IMG/VR virus record: IMGVR_UViG_3300047375_001061
Span: 1 to 23,291 of that record
Length of the DNA: 23,291 nucleotides
DNA from: a virus
Direction: 5' to 3' (one strand)
This document shows, piece after piece, positions 7,812 through 15,079 of the stretch (its first letter is position 1; each line of letters begins with the position of its first letter). The notes under the pieces were generated by a model. The model did no database searches, was not told the origin of the DNA, and saw only the letters and a list, made by a program, of their open reading frames with translations. The position numbers and the translations under genes were made by a program.

Positions 7812-9569
7812 TTACACACTCCAGCCAATCGTTGCATTTACATAAGTCATTACGATTTCGGCAAAATTCTTATCGAAAGTAAGGTCGCTTGCGGCAGATG
7901 CAATGTTTGATCCGTTACGAGCAACGGTAAAGTTAGTTGTCGCTGCTGCTCCTGTACCGTCTTTAACCACTACATAATCACCTGCTGATGGGCTAGAAGG
8001 CAAAGTAATAGTTATCGAACCTGCCGTCGCAACCAAGAACGAGGCTGACGTTGCAGTGGTGTTTGTGGCTACCAGGGTTGGAGCTGGATAACCTGCGGCT
8101 TCTGCTGCTGATGTCCATGTGCTTCCGTTAGACTTTAGAACGTTACCTGATGTTCCCGGTGCGACTGCTTGTAATGCACCCGTGCCATTTCCTAATAGCA
8201 CATTGTTAGCAGTTAAAGTAGCTGCACCCGTACCGCCATTAGCAACAGGTAGTGTACCTGTAACGCCAGTTGTTAAAGGCAAACCAGTTGTGTTTGTAAG
8301 TACACCTGCGCTTGGTGTTCCAAGATTCGGCGTTGTAAGAACTGGACTTGTGCCAAAAACTAAAGAACCTGTACCTGTTTCATCTGTAACTGCCGTAATT
8401 AAATTGGCAGAAGATGGTGTAGCAAGGAAAGCATCCAAATTTGCATTTAAGTCACTTATTTGGCCTAAAGTGAACGAAGTAGCCGTGGGAGCCACAGCAG
8501 CCCATACAGATCCTGTATAGACCTTCATTTGATTTGATGTTGTGTTATAGACGAGATTACCTGCAACCTGCGCGTCGCCGTCTGGATCCGTCGCGGGGTC
8601 GCTCGCCTGTGCTCCTTGATACTGATCAGTAAAACTATCAAGCGACGCAGCCGCTGAGGCAGCCGAGGACGAAGCACTTGACTCGCTGCTGGATGCAGCC
8701 GATTGACTAGCCGCAGCAGCGTTTTGACTGACAAGTGCAGCAGCCGCGCTTGTGCTGGCTTCGCCGGCTTTTGTGGTCGCCGTGCCCGCAGAGGTCGATG
8801 CCGAGCTGCTAGAATTTGACGCATTGGTCTCAGCCGCTTCACTCGCCGTTTTCGCAGTTTCACTCGCGCTTTGAGCTGCCTCACTGGCGGCCTGAGCTGC
8901 GACCGAAGCTACGCGAGAGGTTTCACTTGCAGTGGCCGAGGTTGAAGCACTTGATGCGCTGGTGCTCGAAGAATTTTGACTTGATAAGGCAGCCGCAGCC
9001 GATGCCGCCGCCGCATTCGCGTCGCTTTGCACACCGGCTTCGCTGGCCGCCGCAGCGTTTTCGGAGACAAGGGCGGCTGCAGCGGATGTGCTGCTGGCCG
9101 TAGCGCTGGTGGCCGCAGCATTTTGACTCACAAGCGCGGCTGCCTGAGCAGTTTCACTTCCAGTCTTCGCAAGCTCACTAGCAGTTTTCGCAGTTTCACT
9201 CGCGCTTTGAGCGGCTTCACTAGCTGTTTTCGCGCTTGTTGCTGAGGTGCTAGAAGAGGCCGCCGCTGTCGCTGACGACGCCGCAGCATTTTGGCTTGCA
9301 AGAGCAGCGGCAGCGGAAGCATCTGTGGCGTTTTTATTGGTTAAGACGCCAGACTCTGCGGCGTCCATAACACTTTTCGGAACAGCGTGATTGCTTAGCG
9401 TAGGTGTTCCAACAGTAAACGCACTAGATACACCTTTCTCGCCGGTCGCTGGCTCATCACCGAGCTTTTGAAACGATGCCTTGATCGCCGAATTTAAGTC
9501 ATTAAAGTCATCAGACTGAATAACTCGGCGTGGCCGATACGTTTTTAAGATTTCAAAAAGATTTGCCAT
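7812..9569 (-). CDS. Tail fibre protein with Ala/Ser-rich coiled repeats (585 aa)
   Basis: Residues 1-75 form a distinct N-terminal domain (MANLFEILKTYRPRRVIQSD), probably for tail attachment. Residues about 80-310 consist of Ala/Ser/Thr-rich repeats in which AAALVSQNAAA-type units recur at least five times and SETAKTASE-type units several times, a pattern typical of trimeric phage fibre shafts. Next comes a GNLVYNTTSNQMKVYTG segment (about 343) often seen in tail fibres. A Gly/Thr-rich distal part follows, with LTTPNLGTPSAG and PVANGGTGAATL, and a small C-terminal domain ends ATIGWSV. No autocatalytic chaperone domain is visible. It starts 3 bases after the nozzle gene with AAGGA upstream. 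Fibre identity is strong; its receptor is unknown. Confidence 0.85.
   Translation of the reverse strand: MANLFEILKTYRPRRVIQSDDFNDLNSAIKASFQKLGDEPATGEKGVSSAFTVGTPTLSNHAVPKSVMDAAESGVLTNKNATDASAAAALASQNAAASSATAAASSSTSATSAKTASEAAQSASETAKTASELAKTGSETAQAAALVSQNAAATSATASSTSAAAALVSENAAAASEAGVQSDANAAAASAAAALSSQNSSSTSASSASTSATASETSRVASVAAQAASEAAQSASETAKTASEAAETNASNSSSSASTSAGTATTKAGEASTSAAAALVSQNAAAASQSAASSSESSASSSAASAAASLDSFTDQYQGAQASDPATDPDGDAQVAGNLVYNTTSNQMKVYTGSVWAAVAPTATSFTLGQISDLNANLDAFLATPSSANLITAVTDETGTGSLVFGTSPVLTTPNLGTPSAGVLTNTTGLPLTTGVTGTLPVANGGTGAATLTANNVLLGNGTGALQAVAPGTSGNVLKSNGSTWTSAAEAAGYPAPTLVATNTTATSASFLVATAGSITITLPSSPSAGDYVVVKDGTGAAATTNFTVARNGSNIASAASDLTFDKNFAEIVMTYVNATIGWSV
8848..9211 (-). 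repeat. 28-base direct repeat inside the tail-fibre shaft
   Basis: The same 28 bases occur at 8848-8875 and 9184-9211, 336 bases apart and in the same reading frame. They encode part of a QSASETAKTASE unit of the shaft. The spacing is a multiple of three, so recombination between the copies would remove 112 residues without a frameshift. The repeats are seen directly; any role in fibre-length variation is inference. Confidence 0.8.
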
Positions 9570-9572
9570 GAA

Positions 9573-11627
9573 TTATTTCCTTGCTCGCCCGAGCATTTCA
9601 AAATCAATTGTGTAGCCAGTAACTTTAAATGGGAGAACAAACTTAGATGAATTGTCTAACGTGAAACCTATAGAGAATCCTATTCCTTTTAATGACGCTC
9701 TCCCACGAACACTACCCGCCTGGTCAAATCGAGCTTCATCCCAAAGACCCTCGTCATAAATATAACGACCACCTTCGATCTGAAAAGTACGCGCCTCGAA
9801 AACCTTAGCGCCGTAATTTGATTTATATTCCAGACTCATCGTTACTGAGTTTGTGCCCTCAGCTTCAAAGAATACTTTTTTAAAAGACTTATTCTGACCC
9901 GGTGTTTTTAAATGGTTAGAATGCAGTTCGAGATAAGAATAAATTGTGTCGCCATCAAAGTTTGAGCCAACATCAGCTTCGTAAATGTAACCATTATCTG
10001 AACTAAAAAATGTTCTTTCCCGACCGTCGCTCCAAATTTCAGTTGATACATTTTTTACTGGCCTATTTACATATTCTGCAATTCCAAAAGAAAACGACAT
10101 GCCTTGGTTCGATGGTAATGCAGTCATCATCAAAAATGTGTTGTCGTTGAAATACCAGCGTACTTGCTCTTTTGTTGTGAGCGTTGTGCTGCATAATAAT
10201 TTTGTACCAAGATCAGCTACTCTTTCTTGCACATGAGTACTAACCGATCCACCAGCATAACCACCGCTTGTGTCAGTTCTTACGAGCGAACCAACACCTC
10301 GAGTTGATAGCGCATAGATGTCATCAAGTTTCTGCACACCGCGGGGCTGAGCACCGACGTTTGAAGCAGCGTCAAAGAATGCCCAGTTTGTGTTATCTGT
10401 ACCTGTTAGCTTTTTTGCACCTTGTTTCGTGTAAACAATCATGTTCTCGGAGTCAGCCGATTGCAGCGCAGTGATAAAATCACCTACACCGATATTCGCT
10501 GCGCCAAAAGACCCACCATAGTTAAATGGTAATCCCGGCTCACTGATGTTGAATGTGCCCGATCCTGTGGACCACATTAGCTTTTCATTATGCACACTGA
10601 TGTGCGTCGCTTTTGTATCAGTCAGTGAGTTAAAGTCAGGTGCGAGGGGAAGCAAACAATGATGCTGCTTTGAGTAAACCATTGGAATGTTTGTGCCATC
10701 AGCAATAAAGGCTGAAAGCTCATCGGGATGGCTTAAGAAGTTGTGATTTTCAAACTCAATATATGAACCAAACGCATTAATTGGCTGAAGGCTCTGCGCG
10801 ATAGTAAAACTAGCTCCACCACTTGAAGTGTTAGCGCCATTAGCCGGTGCATCTGCTGCTGTGTTTGGTTTTACAACAAGCCAATTCTTTGTAGCATCTT
10901 CTACTTTAGTCGTCGGGTCATACCACTTACATACAGCCATCACCGTGTATTTAGTAGAGTCGATTGTTTCGTTGACAACAATTGTTTGCGAGACCGATGT
11001 AACTTCTATGGCTCTACCAATGCGGCCTTCGGACCAGCCGCTTGCTGTTGCTTTATAAATCTTTGGAGCATTAGAGGCATTATTTTTTAGAGCTACTACT
11101 GTGTCGTCGAGCTGAACAACACCCGCGCATGCCGTACTTGTACCGCCAACCTGACCCACTAGATTACGATAGTAGGTCCAGGCTGCCTCAAGATAAGTCT
11201 CATCGTCGGTATCAGAGTCGGCTCCGCGCTCCACAATCTTGGTAAGGCTTGATGCACCATCCCAATCAAGTGCTACATAAGGGTCGGCAATTGTTCCAAC
11301 CAAAGCTGTCGCGTAGGCAATCAAAGTATCAGATGTCGATGTATCTACTGCTAAAATATAAAAACTTAGAGTGCTCGCAACGGTTATTGTTGAAGCTGCT
11401 GTAATATCCGTGTTCTTAGTATCCCAGCTATCAAATGTTAGCTTATAGTAAGTGGCAGTCGCCGGGGATGTTCTACCGTCGTACCGCTCGTAACCTGCAA
11501 TTCTTTCGTAACCGCCTTTAGTAGATTCGAAATAATTTCTGCTGTCTCGAATCGCTCCGGGCCAAACCTCTAAAGGTGAAGCAGACAGGTTTAAGCCTCC
11601 TCGAAGAGGAAAGTGCCTTGATGCCAT
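9573..11627 (-). CDS. Tail nozzle / tail tubular protein B-like (684 aa)
   Basis: The N-terminus (FPLRGGLNLSASPLEVWPG, residues 6-24, then GGYERIAGYERYDGR) is the characteristic opening of podovirus tail nozzle proteins of the T7 gp12 type. The remainder is beta-rich with no signal peptide or membrane segment, and the C-terminus ends in a strand-rich VTGYTIDFEMLGRARK. T7 gp12 is about 790 residues, so this is somewhat shorter but within range. It follows the tail adaptor gene by 17 bases, the usual order, and has a GAGGTGACTC ribosome-binding site. It would form the tail tube end through which DNA passes and to which fibres attach. The family assignment rests on the N-terminal pattern and gene order. 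Confidence 0.85.
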   Translation of the reverse strand: MASRHFPLRGGLNLSASPLEVWPGAIRDSRNYFESTKGGYERIAGYERYDGRTSPATATYYKLTFDSWDTKNTDITAASTITVASTLSFYILAVDTSTSDTLIAYATALVGTIADPYVALDWDGASSLTKIVERGADSDTDDETYLEAAWTYYRNLVGQVGGTSTACAGVVQLDDTVVALKNNASNAPKIYKATASGWSEGRIGRAIEVTSVSQTIVVNETIDSTKYTVMAVCKWYDPTTKVEDATKNWLVVKPNTAADAPANGANTSSGGASFTIAQSLQPINAFGSYIEFENHNFLSHPDELSAFIADGTNIPMVYSKQHHCLLPLAPDFNSLTDTKATHISVHNEKLMWSTGSGTFNISEPGLPFNYGGSFGAANIGVGDFITALQSADSENMIVYTKQGAKKLTGTDNTNWAFFDAASNVGAQPRGVQKLDDIYALSTRGVGSLVRTDTSGGYAGGSVSTHVQERVADLGTKLLCSTTLTTKEQVRWYFNDNTFLMMTALPSNQGMSFSFGIAEYVNRPVKNVSTEIWSDGRERTFFSSDNGYIYEADVGSNFDGDTIYSYLELHSNHLKTPGQNKSFKKVFFEAEGTNSVTMSLEYKSNYGAKVFEARTFQIEGGRYIYDEGLWDEARFDQAGSVRGRASLKGIGFSIGFTLDNSSKFVLPFKVTGYTIDFEMLGRARK

Positions 11628-11644
11628 GAGTCACCTCATTTTAT

Positions 11645-12319
11645 TTACGGTAGGAGTGTGCCAGTTGCGGGAGGAGTATCTTCATCAAACGAGTTGTTAT
11701 TTAACTGCACAAAGTCGTTGAAATATTTTCGATAACGAGGCCCGTGCGCGTTATAGAGATTCATACCTTCTTGACCACCTTGCAGCGCACCATATTTCGT
11801 GATGGCTAAGTGGACAATCATCATATGGTAATCAGCGGGTAGTCCGTATGGCACATCGTCGTTTGCTACAAGCGTTTGTACACCTTTGAGGTAATCAAAA
11901 CTTACAGATTGCGTAGTCGCGACATCAGGATAAGTTTCTATTTGCCCTACTCTACTCGTTACATTATAAACGCGGCTCGTATCTTGCGTCGTAGATGCAG
12001 CTCGTCGCTTAGCTCGAAGTGCCTCGTAAGTTATCTGCTCAATAGTGCCATTCGAGTTGTAAAAACTATTAGGAATAATTACGTCACCGTCTGCGAGTCC
12101 TAAAGCATTATATGTGTAGGTCGTCGTACCATTGGTTATATTGACTGTCTTTTCTGCAAAACGAAAAGGCCAGCGACGAGAAATTTGTATTTCATTCCAT
12201 GAGGAATTTAGCCAACTCGCCGCCTGTGCTACATCATCATAGGCATCCACGATTGTCGCTACCTGATCACTTACACCTGTCTCGACAAGAAATTTATTTG
12301 TGAGCCCGAGATAATCCAT
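11645..12319 (-). CDS. Tail adaptor / tail tubular protein A-like (224 aa)
   Basis: The length and pattern fit the gp11-like adaptor that joins portal and nozzle in podoviruses. There is an N-terminal helical pair (TNKFLVETGVSD and DDVAQAASWLNSSWNEI), then RRWPFRFAEKTVNITNG leading into a beta domain. A late PYGLPADYHMMIVHLAITKYGA helix follows, with a conserved-looking YRKYFNDF near the end. T7 gp11 is 196 residues. It starts 2 bases after the upstream gene with an AAGGTG ribosome-binding site about 7 bases from the ATG. Order relative to capsid and nozzle supports the call. Confidence 0.85.
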   Translation of the reverse strand: MDYLGLTNKFLVETGVSDQVATIVDAYDDVAQAASWLNSSWNEIQISRRWPFRFAEKTVNITNGTTTYTYNALGLADGDVIIPNSFYNSNGTIEQITYEALRAKRRAASTTQDTSRVYNVTSRVGQIETYPDVATTQSVSFDYLKGVQTLVANDDVPYGLPADYHMMIVHLAITKYGALQGGQEGMNLYNAHGPRYRKYFNDFVQLNNNSFDEDTPPATGTLLP

Positions 12320-12321
12320 AG

Positions 12322-12846
12322 CTATTCACCTTGGTCAATGTATGCCTTTTTCGCTTTAGAAACAGTCTTCTTAGGTTTATCTTCTACCGTTTTAACCAGT
12401 CCTTTGTTTAAGAACTTAATAACGCGCATTTCGAGAGCGCCTAACGGTATTCTGCGTGACGCTGGACCGCCTTCCTGAGTTTCACCAAGCTGGCCGACGT
12501 TCTCAATACGAAAACGGTTAGACGCAGCCTCAACCATGGTGTTGTAATAACCTATTGGTATTTCAACATCCTTACCGCGCTTTATAGTAAACATGTTTCC
12601 GTTTAGGCCGCCGGTGTATGGTTGTTTTTCATCTTTGGTAAGTGGAAGGTTAATAACGACATGTGTCGCATCGTCCTCTGGCGCATATGCATCCCATTCC
12701 AGAGCCTCATATATCTGCGAGATAATATAATCCCGCCCAGCACCTGTTTCGAAAGTTAAGCCAGCAGCTTCGCGAGCAAATGAAATAATTTGGTCGGTAG
12801 CAGCGTCGAAGATGTTTGTCTGATCAAGAGAAACTTTTGTATTCAT
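12322..12846 (-). CDS. Hypothetical virion-associated protein between capsid and tail adaptor (174 aa)
   Basis: I do not recognise a family. The protein has an N-terminal helical part (FDAATDQIISFAREAAG), a central beta-rich part (THVVINLPLTKDE, NMFTIKRGKDVEIPIGYY), and a strongly basic C-terminal tail (about residues 150-170, KPKKTVSKAKKAY). There is no membrane segment. It is the first gene after the terminator-like hairpin and has AGGTG upstream of its ATG. Its place suggests a head completion, decoration or connector-associated protein, and the basic tail could contact DNA. Both are guesses. Confidence 0.6.
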   Translation of the reverse strand: MNTKVSLDQTNIFDAATDQIISFAREAAGLTFETGAGRDYIISQIYEALEWDAYAPEDDATHVVINLPLTKDEKQPYTGGLNGNMFTIKRGKDVEIPIGYYNTMVEAASNRFRIENVGQLGETQEGGPASRRIPLGALEMRVIKFLNKGLVKTVEDKPKKTVSKAKKAYIDQGE

Positions 12847-12855
12847 TTTTCACCT

Positions 12856-12887
12856 ATAAAAGCAGTGAGGGAGCCTAAGCTCCCCCA
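12856..12887 (-). terminator. Rho-independent terminator after the major capsid gene
   Basis: On the minus strand a 9-bp stem with a 4-base loop (12866-12887, core GGGAGC-TTAG-GCTCCC) is followed by CTGC and a run of four T. One pair is G-T, which is stable as G-U only in the minus-strand transcript; the plus-strand RNA would have A-C there. This supports function for the late operon. T7 carries its late terminator T-phi at the same place, after gene 10. The short T tract suggests partial read-through, which would keep the tail genes expressed. Confidence 0.75.
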
Positions 12888-12902
12888 GTACTCGATTTAC
12901 GA

Positions 12903-13910
12903 TTAAGAGATTGCGGAAGTGACAGTGTGCTTCACTGCGACTATCCAGTTTTGGTTCAAGATAAGCTCATCTGAGTATGTCTTCCAACCCATTGAACCAG
13001 TTTGACCAAGCGGGTCTGAGCTTGATGGTGTTCCAACCATTCTAACTATAGGAGTGAATGCGCCTTTACCAGCCAAAGCGATTTGACCGTATGCATCCAT
13101 TCCACAGAAAATAGTTGTGTAAACATCAGCCCGTGAACCACCAGCGGAAATATTTCCCGCAGTTGTGGAAAGCAACTGACCTGCGTTAATTGTTGAAGAA
13201 AGATCAGGCGATGCAATGTAGCGAACATCATTAACTGATCCAAATTCGTGAGGTGAAACAGGCTTCATCGAGCCATACTGCGCCACAGGCGTGAAACCAG
13301 CCATAGCACGAATGCTATCTTTCACATCTGTATGGCAGAATGCCAAGTAAGCTGCTTCAATTGGAGTTGTGTTGATCTTCACACCACCACTCAAGATTTG
13401 TGTGTATTGCCGCGCCTTGTTGCGAGAAAGAGTTCTCACAGCAAGTGCTTGCTCACCATAATCGAGAGGTTGTGCAACAGCGGTCAACGCAGTCATCGCA
13501 TTTGAGTACTGAACATTAGTCGCCGCACCAAGGACCGCCCACAAAAGAGCTTCTTTGGTTCGAGCACACTGCTCAGCGTTTTGCTTGTTGATGTCATCGA
13601 GGATTGGAGCCTCGTGCATGTCAACAAGTTTATCTGTGAGGGGTGTAAAGCCACCATATTGTAGAAGCGTTCCGGTAACTTCTTCATACCGGAAATCCGT
13701 TCCACTTGGGGCCGTTCCCTCAGTCAGCGCGGTAGTCGCCGCAGCGTAAGGTACAACCCTTCGCCACTTTACACTGTCCGTGCTTTTTTTAGGCTGCACA
13801 GTTAATTTTGCACCCTTTCCAAGTACGACTATTGGCTCAGCATGTCGCAGCGCTTGTTTTTCGTAGCGAGCGGCTTGCTGGCCGGTTATATCACCATAAG
13901 CATTTGCCAT
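12903..13910 (-). CDS. Major capsid protein, N4-gp56 family type
   Basis: At 335 residues it fits the N4-gp56 family of HK97-fold capsid proteins. Visible hallmarks are an N-terminal helical arm (ARYEKQALRHAEPIVVLGK), a beta-rich KWRRVVPYAAAT...TEGTAPSG segment, an AEQCARTKEALLW spine-like helix, and a closing GSMGWKTYSDELILNQNW typical of the family. No delta domain or prohead-cleavage site is obvious. The gene lies directly after the scaffold gene, has a strong AAGGAAGGTG ribosome-binding site, and is followed by a terminator-like hairpin. All of these fit the most highly expressed late gene. Family membership was recognised from memory of the pattern, not by a search. Confidence 0.88.
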   Translation of the reverse strand: MANAYGDITGQQAARYEKQALRHAEPIVVLGKGAKLTVQPKKSTDSVKWRRVVPYAAATTALTEGTAPSGTDFRYEEVTGTLLQYGGFTPLTDKLVDMHEAPILDDINKQNAEQCARTKEALLWAVLGAATNVQYSNAMTALTAVAQPLDYGEQALAVRTLSRNKARQYTQILSGGVKINTTPIEAAYLAFCHTDVKDSIRAMAGFTPVAQYGSMKPVSPHEFGSVNDVRYIASPDLSSTINAGQLLSTTAGNISAGGSRADVYTTIFCGMDAYGQIALAGKGAFTPIVRMVGTPSSSDPLGQTGSMGWKTYSDELILNQNWIVAVKHTVTSAIS

Positions 13911-13932
13911 TTCGAATCACCTTCCTTAAGTT

Positions 13933-13952
13933 GAGGTATTAGACTAATCCTC
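13933..13952 (-). other. Small hairpin spanning the scaffold stop codon, upstream of capsid
   Basis: On the minus strand GAGGATTA and TAATACCTC pair around a 3-base loop with one bulged base. The stem covers the scaffold stop and ends about 6 bases before the capsid ribosome-binding site. It could be a processing or stabilising element for capsid mRNA; this is inference from location. Confidence 0.35.
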
Positions 13953-14810
13953 ACGGGCCCATTCGGCATCATAAGCCTCATCCACCGATAAATTACTTTT
14001 AGTAGAACTTGGTTTTGATGCTTTACCTTCTGCTGAAGCAGCTTCCTCAAGAACAGCCTTTCGCCGAGCGCCTTCATCTTCATAAGATGCTTTTACTCGA
14101 GCGACTTTTTGTTCTTGCTTAAACTCATTCATTAGATCGATAAATTCATATGGGTCCGGGGAATCAAATTTATTTTGCTGCTCAACAGTAAAGGCAGACT
14201 TATACGTCTCCCACTCAGTCGAATTCAAGATGTCCGATGCATCAGGGTGTACTTTAAATACAACCTGCAGATCTTCACTTGGTTCTTGAGCTGCTTCAGC
14301 AGACTCAGCTTGAGGCAATCGAGATTCCATCAATTCCTTCACTTCATTAAAAAGCTCAGGATGCTCAGTCTCGTAAACACCTTTTTTGCGAGTTACTTCA
14401 GCAAATTGGTTGTTTACTTTGTCAAACTCTTTTTGAAGGGCAGCCGCGCGATGTTCTGCATTTTTATGACGACCCTTCATGGCTTTAAAATCATTTTGCG
14501 CCTTCTCGTAAGCGTCCTTTAGTTCAGCTGGAGCGTTAGCCCATATGTCACCGGAAGTTTCACTCTCCGCAGAGTTATTTTCGGGTGTTTCTGGGGAAAC
14601 GTCTTGCTGAGTTACAGGCTCTGAATCATCCTTTGCGGTTTCGGGTTCATCAGCTTTTTCATCGACAATAGCGGGTGGAGCGTCTTGAATAACTTCTACA
14701 TCTGAGGTCGAAGAAGCCGTATTTTCATCTTCTTTCGCCCACTCAGCATCGTAATCATTCGCTGAGACTGCACTCTCATTATTTTCGGTTACATTTACTT
14801 GTTCAGTCAT
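13944..14810 (-). CDS. Capsid scaffolding protein (288 aa)
   Basis: This is a highly acidic, Glu/Asp/Ala/Ser-rich protein lying directly before the capsid gene, the standard place for a podovirus scaffold. Residues 30-90 are low-complexity and acidic, 95-150 are predicted helical with a likely coiled coil (AEHRAAALQKEFDKVNNQFAE), and the C-terminal 60 residues are basic/acidic helix. A nearly identical nine-residue motif occurs at both ends: YDAEWAKED at residues 20-28 and YDAEWARED at 280-288, the very C-terminus. A related motif is found at the portal N-terminus. The start has AAGGA about 12 bases upstream. The scaffold assignment is from composition and position. Confidence 0.8.
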   Translation of the reverse strand: MTEQVNVTENNESAVSANDYDAEWAKEDENTASSTSDVEVIQDAPPAIVDEKADEPETAKDDSEPVTQQDVSPETPENNSAESETSGDIWANAPAELKDAYEKAQNDFKAMKGRHKNAEHRAAALQKEFDKVNNQFAEVTRKKGVYETEHPELFNEVKELMESRLPQAESAEAAQEPSEDLQVVFKVHPDASDILNSTEWETYKSAFTVEQQNKFDSPDPYEFIDLMNEFKQEQKVARVKASYEDEGARRKAVLEEAASAEGKASKPSSTKSNLSVDEAYDAEWARED

Positions 14811-14813
14811 GAT

Positions 14814-14893
14814 TTAAAACAGTCCTTCTGCCGGTCTAATAAGAGCAGCAGGGTTTGCCTCAACAGAGGTAGTTGTGGAAGGTGTATACCGTC
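14814..14893 (-). other. Probable -1 frame continuation of the small gene after portal
   Basis: Immediately after the TAG that ends the 61-aa gene, the -1 frame stays open for 26 further codons and stops with TAA at 14814-14816, just before the scaffold ATG. It has no start codon of its own. Its product (LGRYTPSTTTSVEANPAAL, then IRPAEGLF) has protein-like composition. The junction lies in a run of five T (14896-14900, complement). A ribosome with Phe tRNA on TTT could slip back one base and re-pair perfectly, or one T may be missing from the assembly. The joined protein would be about 88 residues. Confidence 0.5.
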
Positions 14894-15079
14894 CTAAAAA
14901 GTCAAATCAAGAGTATCGCCGTGCGAGTTCTCGACTAAATCGATCACGCGCTCCAAAACAAAATGTTGATGGCGTTTGATTCGACAGGTTTCATCATTCA
15001 CTACTGGACTCAAAATTTCTTTTTCTAACTCAGAAATTTTAACTCGCAGTGCGTAAAGGACGTCCGGGGCATTGTTCAT
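14894..15079 (-). CDS. Small helical protein between portal and scaffold, possibly frameshifted (61 aa)
   Basis: The product is a small, mostly helical protein (YALRVKISELEKEIL, then RHQHFVLERVIDLVE) without a recognised domain. It starts in a TAATG overlap with the portal stop, and AGGGG inside the portal C-terminal codons supplies the ribosome-binding site, so translation is coupled to portal. As annotated it stops at TAG within CTTTTTAG, but the -1 frame continues to just before the scaffold gene. The true product may therefore be about 88 residues. Its position suggests a head-assembly accessory role, which is inference. Confidence 0.65.
   Translation of the reverse strand: MNNAPDVLYALRVKISELEKEILSPVVNDETCRIKRHQHFVLERVIDLVENSHGDTLDLTF

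Noticed and set aside
8119-8520. Long plus-strand frame opposite the tail fibre (133 codons)
   Set aside because: It is antisense to a well-supported fibre gene whose Thr/Gly/Ala-rich codons leave the opposite strand open. It has no ribosome-binding site of note and a Pro/Val-rich composition expected of such a shadow.
13041-13058. AACTATAGGAGTGAATG on the plus strand, similar to the phage promoter core
   Set aside because: It lies inside the capsid coding sequence, points against all genes there and lacks the upstream match. Chance resemblance is likely.
13930-13941. TAATAC-CTCA on the minus strand before the capsid gene, like the T7 promoter upstream half
   Set aside because: The essential CACTATAGG part is absent, so I do not call a phage promoter here.
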